Below, piece by piece: positions 33,752 through 45,109 of a stretch of DNA of 64,000 bases; position 1 is the stretch's first letter, and each line of letters starts with the position of its first letter. The DNA is taken from NCBI GenBank assembly GCA_036674765.1, contig JARVKI010000034.1:310001-374000 (forward strand), in the 5' to 3' direction. The notes under the pieces are model-generated. The model had not been told where the DNA came from. It saw nothing but the letters and a program-made list of their open reading frames with translations, and ran no database searches. The position numbers were made by a program, and so were the translations under genes. Origin of the DNA: Seiridium cupressi. Lineage: Eukaryota; Ascomycota; Sordariomycetes; Amphisphaeriales; Sporocadaceae.

Positions 33752-36510
33752 ATTGACGATTCTGAAAGATGGATATAACTTGGTTGCAATGAGCCAAGCA
33801 GAATGGGTGATAATCTTGTCGTATCGAGTGAGTGAGTGTTGATTGGAATTGTTTTTAACGAGCTGTAGCTGTTAGCTAATGAAGATCAGAAGGTCGAGTG
33901 TGGCCAGCTTCAAGCGTTTGGGGTGTTTTTCCTCAATTCAATCATACGACAGAGACCTCATTCCTTCCTTCCTCAATTTCTGGTGGCCTGAGAACTAATC
34001 GGCGTTGAACACAGAGGCACCCAAAATCAAAGGCATTCATTGAAACAAAGCTCCAGTGGCGTCTGCGATATCGTTGGCTGCCTGGGTTGGCAACTACATT
34101 TAGTCCGTCGTGTTCAGCAGCTGAACCAGCGAACAGCTTCCTGCTTCCCAGCAGGTTTAGGCAAGTGCTCCAGTGTTTAGCCCTTTCCAAACAAACTTGG
34201 GCTGCGCAATGGTCAAGGGCTGGATCTTTTGGCAATGTCGATCGATTTAGCCTGTCCCGCTCAGGGGGCGCATTTCTTTGACTGTCGCAGCAACGAGCAG
34301 CTTGTTGCAGGCCCAAGTCATGACGCCACGGCATCTTCCGACCAGGAGACATAGACATGTCATCGCTTCAGAAGACAGAGTCCTGTTGTGCAACAAAGCA
34401 TTTATTTCTTCTGTACCACAGAAAGGTGTGGGGCAGCATGTATGAAGAGTCGTGACCTGCCCGGTGACCAATTGCCGACATCTTGAGTAAGTGCTATCCT
34501 TCACCGGCAAGTACCGTATTTAACATATTACCTATAGGCTCCACTGGAGCGGACACGCTTTCCTATATGCAAAGCATGGGCAATCATGTTGAGTGAGGAA
34601 GGGGACTCTGGCGGCATGAGTCTTGGTCAAAGAACTCGGTAGGATAATGGAGCATTCTACCAATAGGAACTTGGGGCCAAGACATACGATGCTAACGATG
34701 AGTTGTTGCCCAGATCGGGTTGTTCCACCCATAGTCCAGTCCAAGCGAGACTCCGATGACCGTAGAAATCGCGTACGGATGTAAGCATTGGGACTGACAG
34801 TATCCTTACAACTCATTAACAGAGTGTGGAAAGGAATTGCAAGCGCAGCGGCGGGACGTCATGCCGTTGGATATCATTATAGACTGTGATTCCTGAGCAT
34901 TTGATTGGACTCCGCCAAAATTGGCAAACAATATTCAGCCCAGCGCTCCTAGAATCGGCACCGACCGTACCGAGCTCGCACCGAGTAACCTCCAAAAGGA
35001 GGTGTAACGGGTAAAGTACCCATCCGGGTGAGACGTTATCATCGGGTCTGGATACAAGCTTTGCTTATGCCGCTTCCGGAGCCGTCCAACAGGCGATTTG
35101 TCACCCTCATACACACATCAACGCTCATTGGCGTTTCCCACTCGGTCGCCTGCAGTATCGTGTGTCTCGTCCCAAGTCCGGGGTAGCGGCGAGGGTAGTG
35201 CTGTGTCGCCCGAGACAAACCTTTCCTGTGTCATATCTTGTCTCGGCAGCGGAATGACTGGTCATATTTCAATGGGATCCTAGATGACGAAATGTCTCGC
35301 ATATGCATCCCAATATGTCTTTCGGCCTGATGCAAGTCGCCAATCTTGCACAGGTAGGTGCATTTACGAGTCTTACAGGGTGCCGCGTTCTCGTGTTGGG
35401 CTATGGACAGGGTAATTTTTCCGATCAATTCTCCATTTTGAGCCTCACTCTTTTTTGGGCTGATTGGCTATCGAGGCGCGAATCATGTCCGGCGCGTGAA
35501 AAGGAACGGCATGACTCGATGGGGACAGAAGGGGTTGGGCTAGAAAGCAGAGATGCTGGCACAGTCAGCCTGACAACCTGCCCGTGACGGCCGCTGCTGC
35601 GACCCCTTCACACGGCAGTCCGCATGTCGCTTTGCTCCCAAGAGGGCTGGATCTGGTATCAGTGGGCCATACAAGCCAGTACACTACCAAAATTGGTAGG
35701 GGTGACAGACCTTGAAAAGATAGCATACACCGACTGCAGCATACATTGGCGGCCGAATTCCCCGGTGCCTGTCGAGTCCCAGCCTGCAGAAGGTCCAGAC
35801 CCTCTGACTCTCCAGAGTCGAGATTCCCCAGATCTGACGTAACCCCCAAAACCCATCTCGAATCGGCGGGATTCCCGTTCTCTAGCACTCTGCCGGCTAT
35901 GACGAAAGATCCCAAGCGAGGTCCACGCGTGGGATCTGTCCCGGCGGACGTCGTGGGACGTTCACCAAACCGGGGAACTGGGACAAGCAAGCTGCAAGGG
36001 CCGGCGTCCTGGGCAGCATCCGGATAGGGCTAGGAGCGCGGGATGCTTTGGATATCACTTCTTCAAATGTGTGTAGCACTAGAGGGATGCAGAACATCGT
36101 GCAGAAAACCTTGACACGATCCAGCAACGGCCGATGCAGGAAAGGAACCATCGTGGCCGGGGCGAGAGGGTCGGTATCCCGCGGCGCTGTGTAGGTGGAG
36201 GTGTCCGGCGAATTGATCTCTGAGGCTAGATTGATCGACCTGCATCTGCAATGGGCTCAATGAGGAAACCGTTGAGTCGAGATCTGTGGGGGGTTGCAGG
36301 GAACCTTGGAGGCTATTTTAGCTACCGGCTTCGATTAATATTGGGGTGGACTCCTGCTTTGACTAGTTTACATATTGAAGTCGACCTGCTGAACCAACAT
36401 AACTTCCCACGCAGCATCATCGGATGGGATGTTGGAGGGAAAAGAATTTTAAAATTGACATCTCGTTCCTTGGTATGTGGCTGGAGCTGTTTTGTACCAT
36501 GTGAAAGACA

Positions 36511-36535
36511 GCATCATCTGATGATCAGATGATGC
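36511..36535. repeat. Near-perfect 25-base palindrome
   Basis: Two 12-base arms, GCATCATCTGAT and ATCAGATGATGC, are exact reverse complements around one central G. It sits in gene-free sequence. It could be a protein-binding site or a chance cruciform; no target is known. Confidence 0.85.
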
Positions 36536-39448
36536 CCAGATCATGCCGGCCCAGTAGTCAAGCATGCTGTGCCAAGACATCGTTTCCAAAGGAAACAAGA
36601 CGACAACTTTGCAGCTGTCTGTAGGCTCTACTATATCCACGCCAGCCGGCCGAAAAGATGTTAATCAGGTACCGAGAACAAACAGAACCAGCGTTTGTCA
36701 ATCTCGCATTGCGACATCCCTTTGTTTTTCGAGATAATAGTTCGAATCGGTGTAATCCCAGCCACAGCGAGGAATCGCAAAAACAGCAAAGAGGGCTGCA
36801 GCTGGACTATACATGACAGATTAGTCATCCACAGGCGTACGACGCACATGATTGGGCGCCTTGGAGTGGGCGATCTGTTGAAGATGTGTCAGTAAATATG
36901 GCAAGGCTAAGTGAATACCAATCGCAGAATATCAAGTCGTGTCGTACGTCATTGTCAGGCATGAAACACTAGTCAGAGTCTGAATCATCTATAGTAATCG
37001 GAGAAGCACAAAGCACGAGGGAGCACAACCGTACCCAGTTTAGCGATTATAGAGTTGGTGCGACCGGCACGCAAAAGATAGTAGCAGTGGACCATGATGC
37101 AACTAAAGTGTGCAAAAGACTAGACATCAGCTTCCTTTTTCTGTTAGGGACTGTTTCCTATTAGCTTGCACCTTCCCGTCTCCTGCAATGTTTCCCAATA
37201 CGTGCAACATGAGTACAAGTATACCACGGGAATCGTGACAAAAGACGAAAAACAAAGGCCGTTCCCACAAAAGCTCGGCTTTCCTCTTCGTAATGAGTGT
37301 TGGCTTCTGAACGGTTTCGTGACGCATCCATGACAGCAATTTCATGTTCTAGCTATCAGCTCTTCTGCACAAGCACGCTTCAAGACTAGCAAAAGCAATT
37401 CGTGCATCAACAGACACTTCAGGCCGCTGTGGAAACATGACTAGCAGCCCGTTTTAGATATCATTTATGACCGTCAACTCTTTCCTGCTCGTGCAGACTT
37501 TCAAGAAAGAACACCAATAACCGTCATTTGCCAGGTCATGGGATACGCCACGGAAACCTTACGCTCGTGGCTCCAGACACGGAAAAATCCACAACGTCGC
37601 AGAAAGGGGCATGTGTCGATTTGCGATGCCGAGAACTTGCTTACCATAAGGTCAGATATTGGGCCGTGTCACTATAGGAATGCCATGATAGGCCATCTGG
37701 GCAGCCACAACCGACACCTGGCTAATAAATTCAGGCTTTTCTCTGACACAAAGCTGGCTTGTTGGCAGGAGTTTTGTGTGTTGAGTGTTGAGTACATTGG
37801 ATATCCTGGACAGAAACATGTTTGATCCGCATCTATCAAAGCAGGACACGTTGACGATCAGAAGCAGATATTGCTATTTCACAGAGGTTGGGGTAACACT
37901 TGTACGCCGTCCACGGTATAGCCTCACACCGATGTCGAAACTTCCACGATTACTGGTCAGAAAATGCTGGATCTGCTTCTCGGGGTGACCTCGGTGTAGG
38001 AGGCCTTGTCCTCTTGCAGGTCTCGTCTGTATGTGCCGCGGCGAGACCTGCCCAGCGGTATGTTACTATTGTGGTTTCTGGGTAATATGTGGTGTGACTC
38101 GGCTGAATCGCAACCAGGCGCAAGTATTGCAACCATCTGCGCCCAAGCTTCATTTCATCTCCAAGCCAGATACTCAACATGCATATGCGACAGACTGACC
38201 GTTCAGCCTTGTGAGACATTTTTTGCTTTGGTGGTGTAAGTCGGGGTCGGGCCCAGCCTGTAGCGAATTGTCTCCCTTGTCACTTGACTGCGTGTCATAT
38301 GCTCAATGTGGCATTTCGCCCACAGGTATTGCCAGATGCATTGCCGCAGCATCCTTGACAGACCACCTGCCCTCATCCTTCGCCGGTTGGAGGAGTCGAG
38401 ATGGTGCAAAATGATTGGTAGGAACTGAGGTCTCCTATGAGTTGCATAAGCGACAAGATATTCGCGCGTGCACAACTCATATTCTTTCTGCGTCAGTACC
38501 CAACGCCCTGACCCTCGAGTCGTCTCAAGTCTGGTAGAAAGCCGAGTCGGTCAATGACAGTACCTTGTCGCGGTGCTGAAGAGCGCCAGGGATCCAGCTC
38601 CCCTGCACTGCAGTCCTGTGCGGTGTATCCGTATGCCACGTTGTTCAAAGAGAACGTGCAGTAGTGGTATGGAGGCGGGGAATCAACGACGACAGGTGGA
38701 GACGATGTTGCTCGAGTCCTGTAAGAAGATCCGACAGGTATCGATGGGCAGGGCCATCCATTGGCAGTCGACCGCTGTCGGTGCGCATGCAACGGATGTT
38801 GATCCTGTCTAGACCGGTTGAGCATTTGGCATTATCGAAAGGCTTATCGCGATGCCGGTACAATCCAGACAGGCGGAGGCGTCGAAACGGCCTTTTGCCA
38901 AGGCGGTAGGTATGTACATGCTGTACGTAGGCTCAGCATGGGACCTCATAGGCTGGCGGCATTCGGGATGCAGAGGCGCAAACAGATCAGTGGGAAACGA
39001 AAGCCATCTTGTCCGACGCCACCGCAATGCCCGATTTAAAACGATGCTTGAATGCAGGCAAGATGCGGCAAGATGCCATCCGTCGACCAGATGGGGACGG
39101 ATCGGAGTGCAGCAGCATGGGCCAGGGCAGAGACATGCCTGCCCGCGCGCGCACGGGCGGGTGCTTGACAGCAGAGAGGCGTGAGCCTTGCAGAAACGAT
39201 ATTGTCGGCACGCGGTGGGAGTTGGTAACTGTGTCCTGTTGAAGCTGTCAATGCCGAACGACCCCTAAACATCCGAGAGGTCGTTTGCAAATTACGCGGC
39301 AGGTGATGTCAGTTCCTGAACACGAGCTTTTGCATCTCCAGTATTTCGGGGTGTGGCTACATGGAGGAAATAATGTTGGACTGGAGTGCAGCCGAGCCGA
39401 GCCCGGCTGAATTTCGCTGGACAAGTTCCAAAAGCTGGAGCCGGCGTG

Positions 39449-39523
39449 CAGGAGACAGGAGACTGGAGACTGACAGCCACTCTGCTACTGTCGCCCAGAG
39501 ACGGAGACTGGAGACTGGAGACT
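39449..39523 (+). repeat. GGAGACT heptamer repeats
   Basis: Two short clusters of GGAGACT/GGAGACA units (39449-39471 and 39502-39523) are separated by 30 bases of unrelated sequence. A low-order satellite without a visible role. Confidence 0.75.
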
Positions 39524-40199
39524 TTGAAACTGGATCCAGTGACCCATAGCACGAGTCTAGGGGCTCTCATTCGGGGGGCAATGTCCTCGAGGCTGGGGAC
39601 TAAGGAGATCGTCGGAGGTCACGTTCATGGCAGAGGCATGCGGCATGATAGTATGAAAGGGAGGCAAGGTGAATTGTGCAATGCCATGTACTGCTGCTTG
39701 TACAAGCAGACGTAGTGTGACTATGGTCCATGTACCCCGGTGTGCACTGTTCTATAATCGAATGGGCGGCGAGCGTTATCACCAAGGACGGGAAAAACAA
39801 GTAGGTGGTATTTCCCCCCCAAAGCCACAGCTGTAAGTAAAGGAGGCACGTCGCCTAACAAGCCTATTTGTTGCGTTGCACAGCAGCCATTGGTAACGGC
39901 GTGCGGCCTGACAGCTGCGTTAGATCAGAACAGGAGCTGGGTCGGCGACAGGGGTTCCAGTATGCGATCGAGAAGTGTCCGGGTACCCTTGGGAAGAGAC
40001 CGACTCCAGGCCCGAAGCGTGCAACGCTGGGAAAAGGACGAGACCCTTTCCTCACCTTGGACGGTGCCAACACAAGGGTTATTTTGGGTGAAGCGTCGTG
40101 CGTATGGCTCGGAAAGGAGATATACCTGTCGTCCAGCAGAGTGCATATATGTAGTAGCCATTGCTCCATCGTTTATTTATATCTCGGGTCGACGCCCTC

Positions 40200-42139
40200 C
40201 CCCAACCTTGAAGTTTGACATCTTTGAGCCTTTCCCTCAGCAGCCCCGTTCCTCGCTCAGTCGACCCCGATTTTCGACCCCACTCGCATTCTTCGAGACC
40301 GCCCAAGCCACTGGCCGGTGTTCACGTACCGAGCCCCTGGTCCACCATAGATATACATTCGGTGGACACTGGCCAAGTCCCAAGTCCCACGTACCACATC
40401 CCCCATCCCACAACTATTACCACGACACCCGGCGCCGCTGCAATCCTAAATCTTATGCAGCCGCTGCAGCTGCAGCCATCACCCTATCCACCTCAGCAAC
40501 TACTGGAAGACGCAAGGCGGTGAACCAGGCTACAAGCCGTTTGGCTGCTGCCGCCGACCTAGGTAAGCGACTCTGAGCCTCTGACAAACCACGCGCCGCC
40601 ATTCGACCGCCTGAGCACACACTCAGACACGACTAGCCCATGGCCCTGCATGCGCGAGCCCACTGTCACCTCTTTTTTTATGAATCCCGTCACTTTTTTT
40701 CTGCATCTGAGTCTTGTCTAGGAAGTCTAGAGGTTCGTGTACAGATACCGCCATGGCTATGCGGTCAGCGGCTTGTCCAATTGAGTGCTGGGGCATGAAT
40801 CGATGTACAGGAAAAAAAGCATTGTGTCGCTCAACGAATTACTTAATTGTGCTGTAGCTAATCATCCGGGGGGAGCAGCAACTGTGTGGACCGTGTGATC
40901 GGGTTCAACTGCGCCAGTGCTCATCGTTGCCAACCAGACCGTACATCAAAAGATCCAGGCCCTGTTGATCTTCACTGCTGCAGTGGACTTCAGAATCTGT
41001 CAACCTGCGCCCCAACTCACCGCGCCCGGAAAGTCGCCTTGCAAATAGAACCAACCCGCTGGCTTGCCTGCGCTGCTCGCTACAGGTGTCCGTTCACATA
41101 CTCACTCGGTTGCAGTACAGCACAGTAAAGCAAAAACGGAGCGAAACAAAGCAAACCGTTCCGGCACAGGAGCTATTCCAATACACACTCACTCACGCAA
41201 TACGTGCAATACCTACATTCTCTCACACACACACAAAATAGCACCAAAGGTTTGGTCTTGATCTCAACGCGGCTGCAGGTCGGACGTCCCGCGCTCCCCC
41301 AGACCTAGGTAGCTTCTCATCCGCCATCTCTTGTCACACGAAACCATTGTTCGGGATCTCTGCTCGCACAGCATTATTGGTCCCTCGACAACCTTCCCCC
41401 CATTGACGACTAATTGGAGCGGATTACTGCTTCTGGTTGGTCACCCGGCCGCTCTCACGAACCCCCAGTCCAATTGATCTATCTATCTCTACCATAAAGG
41501 AACATTGGACCCCTCCATCCGCCATTTCCCAACCCTCGACGTCCTGTGGTCCGCTGGCTATTACAGTTCGTACTACACTTGTGTCCACCGCATGACACAC
41601 CATCGCTACCTCTTGACGCGCTTTCACCTCGCCGACCTGCTTGGGTCACCGGCCGTCTCACCTCGTCAGAGTCCGTCCGGCCTCCGTGACACTCACATCC
41701 CTGCTGGTACGTGAGGCACTGCCCTTTGTTTAGACCCGAGTCAGTCGCTCCAGCGCTGTGGCTTTCGCCACTAACACCGTCTGGTGACCTGCCCCACCAG
41801 ACCCTCCAACCGGGATTTCTTCTGGTCTTGAGCCGAGAATAGCAGAGTTAACCTTTGATTGTTTAGATTGACTTCGATCTGATCTGGATATCTGGGAGGG
41901 TGTCAGGCCAGACAGCCAACAAAAGAGCAGACGAGGTTTTGCCGCTGCAGGAACAGAGGTAATCGAGTGAGTGACTCTGCGATGGATAGGTGTAGACAAG
42001 CGGACAGCATTATATAATAGGTAAGTTCGCCTTCCCGCCCGCCTGCACGCCGCAGGAGGACCTCGAGCATTCCGACCCCCCCCCCCCCCCTGGAAATTGG
42101 CCTGCAGATGTTCTGACCCCCAGCGCGCGTAGTAACGCC
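40200..42139 (+). promoter_or_regulatory. Pyrimidine-rich leader and promoter of the ABC transporter gene
   Basis: The + strand here is rich in C/T with runs such as CTCACTCAC and (CA)n, typical of long fungal 5' leaders. A plausible 5'-UTR intron runs from a GTACGT donor at 41707 to a CTGCAG acceptor ending at 42107; a C15 run lies at 42076-42090, just ahead of that acceptor. A three-codon upstream ORF (ATG TTC TGA) would start at 42108, 32 bases before the main ATG. RNA evidence is needed for all of this. Confidence 0.4.
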
Positions 42140-45109
42140 ATGGCACCTCCCATCGTGGTGAGCCCAGCGGAGGAGCCATTAGAGACTTTCCGCAATGCCT
42201 TACAATATGCATATCCAGCAGTTCTCCTATTCGCCTTCGTCATAGTCGGCGCGACCGACAGCATCCTCAACGCCCTCCGCAAAGACGATTTCGTGGCTCC
42301 CACAGTAACTGGGCCTGGAGGAAAACCCCTTCCTGTAACGAAGCGCAAGAGAGAGATTCGCGATGACGGGGAACACGAGCAATACAGCCCCGCGTGCAAG
42401 AGTTTCTTTCGATGCTGCATGATGTTGGCTACATTCACCTTTTTCTGCGCTGGGGCCAACGTTGCGGCCCGCGCTCTGTACAACCGCACGGCGTCGGGAG
42501 GCCATGGGTGGTGGTGCGGTGAGCCAAAGACAGTAAGTTCTTGCCCTGCTGGGAACCGGAAGTCTAATAACACTCCGAACACGCTCGCTCACGATTCAAC
42601 CACAGGTCTACATTCTAGGGTCCGCATTCCTGTACCTTTACGTGACTGTTACGCTTTTTGACTGGACAGCGAGCCCATACCTCGTTCACATCGTTCTATG
42701 GTGCATTGCATTCATCGGCGATCTGCTGATCTTGGTATCTGATATTGTGATCCTCATGCGGCCGCACAATGTCATGGTAAACCTTGAAGACAGTAAGTAT
42801 TTGGTCGAGAAAGGGACCAATTCATGGGATGATGTGGACTTGTCCCTTGCTGGCCTTCGGCTGGGGCTTCTTGCTGGCATGATCACTGTTTACTACGCGA
42901 TTGCTTGGCTGCGGAAACAGGCCGAGCGCTCACGACTCGAAGATTCTTACTCTTCTGATGTTGATGAGAGCACACCACTCATAAACAGTAGTGCGAATGG
43001 ATACCACTCAAATGGACATGCCAGGAACGGCGTCGCAGCAGGTACTAATGGCACTGCCGAAGGCACTTCCGCTCCCACCGTCGATGAGGAAGCCACATTC
43101 TATCGGCCCGAAAAGCTACCACACACCACCTGGTTCGAGTATCTCAGGGGATATTCGGTCTTCTTCCCTTACATGTGGCCCTCGAAGCACTTCCGGCTTC
43201 AAGCAATCGTCGTTGTTTGCTTCATCCTCTTGATCCTCCAGCGGATTGTCAACGTCATGGTCCCAGTACAAATCGCGCACGTCACGAACGAGCTGTCGGG
43301 AGATTACCTTGCGCCCGGAGAACAGCTCAAGATGCCCTGGGCTTCTCTGGGGCTGTTGATCCTATACAAGCTGCTTCAAGGCCCTTCCGGCCTGCTGGGT
43401 TCGTTCCGATCACTCATCTGGATACCTGTGTCACAGCACTCGTACCGAGCACTTACCACTTCGGCCTTTGAACACGTGCACTCTCTGAGCCTAGATTTTC
43501 ACCTCGGCAAACGCACAGGCGAAGTCCTATCTGCCTTGAACAAGGGGTCTTCGGTGAACTCGTTCTTGGAGCAGGTGACCTTTCAGGTTTTCCCCATGCT
43601 CATTGATTTGTTCCTGGCGATCAGCTATTTCTTCTGGCAGTTCGACGCTGTTTATGCCGTCTTTGTCTGCATTATCACATTCTACTACCTCTTCTTGACG
43701 ATCAGAATGGCACAAAGCACGGCTGATCAGAGGAGGTTAATGTCAAATGCTGATCGCGAGGAGGAAGCTGTCAAGAACGATTCCATCATCTCCTACGAGA
43801 CAGTCAAGTACTTCAACGCGGAGGAGTTTGAGTTCAATCGCTACCGCGATGCCATCAAGAACTTTCAAGCCGCTGAAGCAAAGGTCACCTGGAGCATATC
43901 GTCCATGAACATTTGCCAATCATTGGTGTTTATGACGGGCATGCTTATTGCGATGATGCTGGGCGCCTATCAGGTCAGCACTGGACAGAGGAAAGTAGGT
44001 GACTTTGTTGCTCTGATGACGTACCTGAACCAGCTCCAAGGACCTTTGAACTTCTTTGGCACGTTTTACCGGACAGTCCAACAGGCAATGATTTCTGGCG
44101 AGCGTCTCTTGGAATTGTTCAAGCAACAGCCGACAGTCGTGGACCGTCCCGGTGCCAAGGCGGTGACCAAGTGCGATGGCCTCATCGAGTTTTCCAAAGT
44201 GCAATTTGCCTACGACCCACGCCGACCCGCGCTGCGCGACTTGAGCTTCAAATGCCAGCCGGGTACCACAACAGCATTAGTAGGAGAATCCGGTGGTGGC
44301 AAATCAACGTTGTTTCGACTTTTATACCGCTACTTCAACAGTACGGGCGGCATCATCAAGATTGACGGCCAAGATATTAAAGACGTCACTATCGACTCTG
44401 TCCGGCGCCACATCGGAGTGGTGCCACAAGATACCATCTTGTTCAACGATACTCTGATGTACAACCTGCGGTACGCCAACCAAAACGCCTCCGAGAAAGA
44501 AATTGTTGCCGCCTGTGAGGCTGCCAGCATCCACGAGCGAATCATGTCATTCCCTGACGGCTACTATACCAAGGTTGGCGAACGTGGCCTGCGACTCAGT
44601 GGCGGCGAGAAACAGCGGGTGGCAATCGCGCGGACGTTGCTCAAGAACCCCAAGGTTATCATGCTGGACGAAGCGACGTCAGCGCTTGACACTCAGACAG
44701 AACAGGAGATTCAGTCTCGGCTTACTAAGATTGGCCATGGCCGCACGCTTCTGATCATTGCGTAAGTCTCGAGGCTCGATGCGTCGACATCCGAGCTAGT
44801 TCGCTAACTTGTACTAGCCACCGCCTATCTACTATCACTCACGCCGACCAAATCTTGGTTCTCAAGAATGGTTCCATCATCGAGCGTGGCACTCATGAGG
44901 GGCTCTTGGAGGAGAACAAAGTTTACGCCAAGATGTGGAGTAAACAAGCAAAAGCTCAGAAGGCGGCGCAGGATGCTTTTGTGGCCCAGCACAGGGCCGA
45001 GAAGTACCTCCGCAAGGCTTCGTTGAATGGCAATGGCCAGGACGATGATTCCAGTAGCTCCTCCGATGAGTCTACACGCAATCACCAGCACCGCCAACAG
45101 GATACCTGA
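42140..45109 (+). CDS. HMT1: Hmt1-type ABC half-transporter (vacuolar)
   Basis: Three exons (42140-42532, 42606-44761, 44818-45109) encode 946 residues. An N-terminal extension of about five TM segments and a Ser/Gly/Asn-rich loop precede a six-TM ABC domain (HFRLQAIVVVCFILLILQRI, SLDFHLGKRTGEV, DSIISYETVKYFNAEEFE) and one nucleotide-binding domain: Walker A GESGGGKST (about 691), signature LSGGEKQRVAIAR (about 795), Walker B VIMLDEATSALD (about 815), H-loop HRLST. The KYFNAEE motif is shared with the Atm1/Hmt1/ABCB6 subfamily. The long N-terminal membrane domain and absence of a mitochondrial presequence point to Hmt1, which in fission yeast confers heavy-metal tolerance at the vacuole using thiol conjugates. 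All catalytic residues are present. The last intron falls just before the H-loop. Confidence 0.92.

Larger units (their letters stand above)
33752..40199. other. Gene-poor tract
   Basis: About 6.4 kb in which I find no supported gene. ORFs are under 130 codons, overlap on both strands and match no family I know. It holds a 25-base palindrome (36511-36535) and GGAGACT repeats (39449-39523). Base composition is near that of the rest of the window. Confidence 0.45.

Noticed and set aside
39890..40576. 228-codon frame on the + strand
   Set aside because: No ATG start at its head; composition matches a C/T-rich fungal leader rather than a protein.
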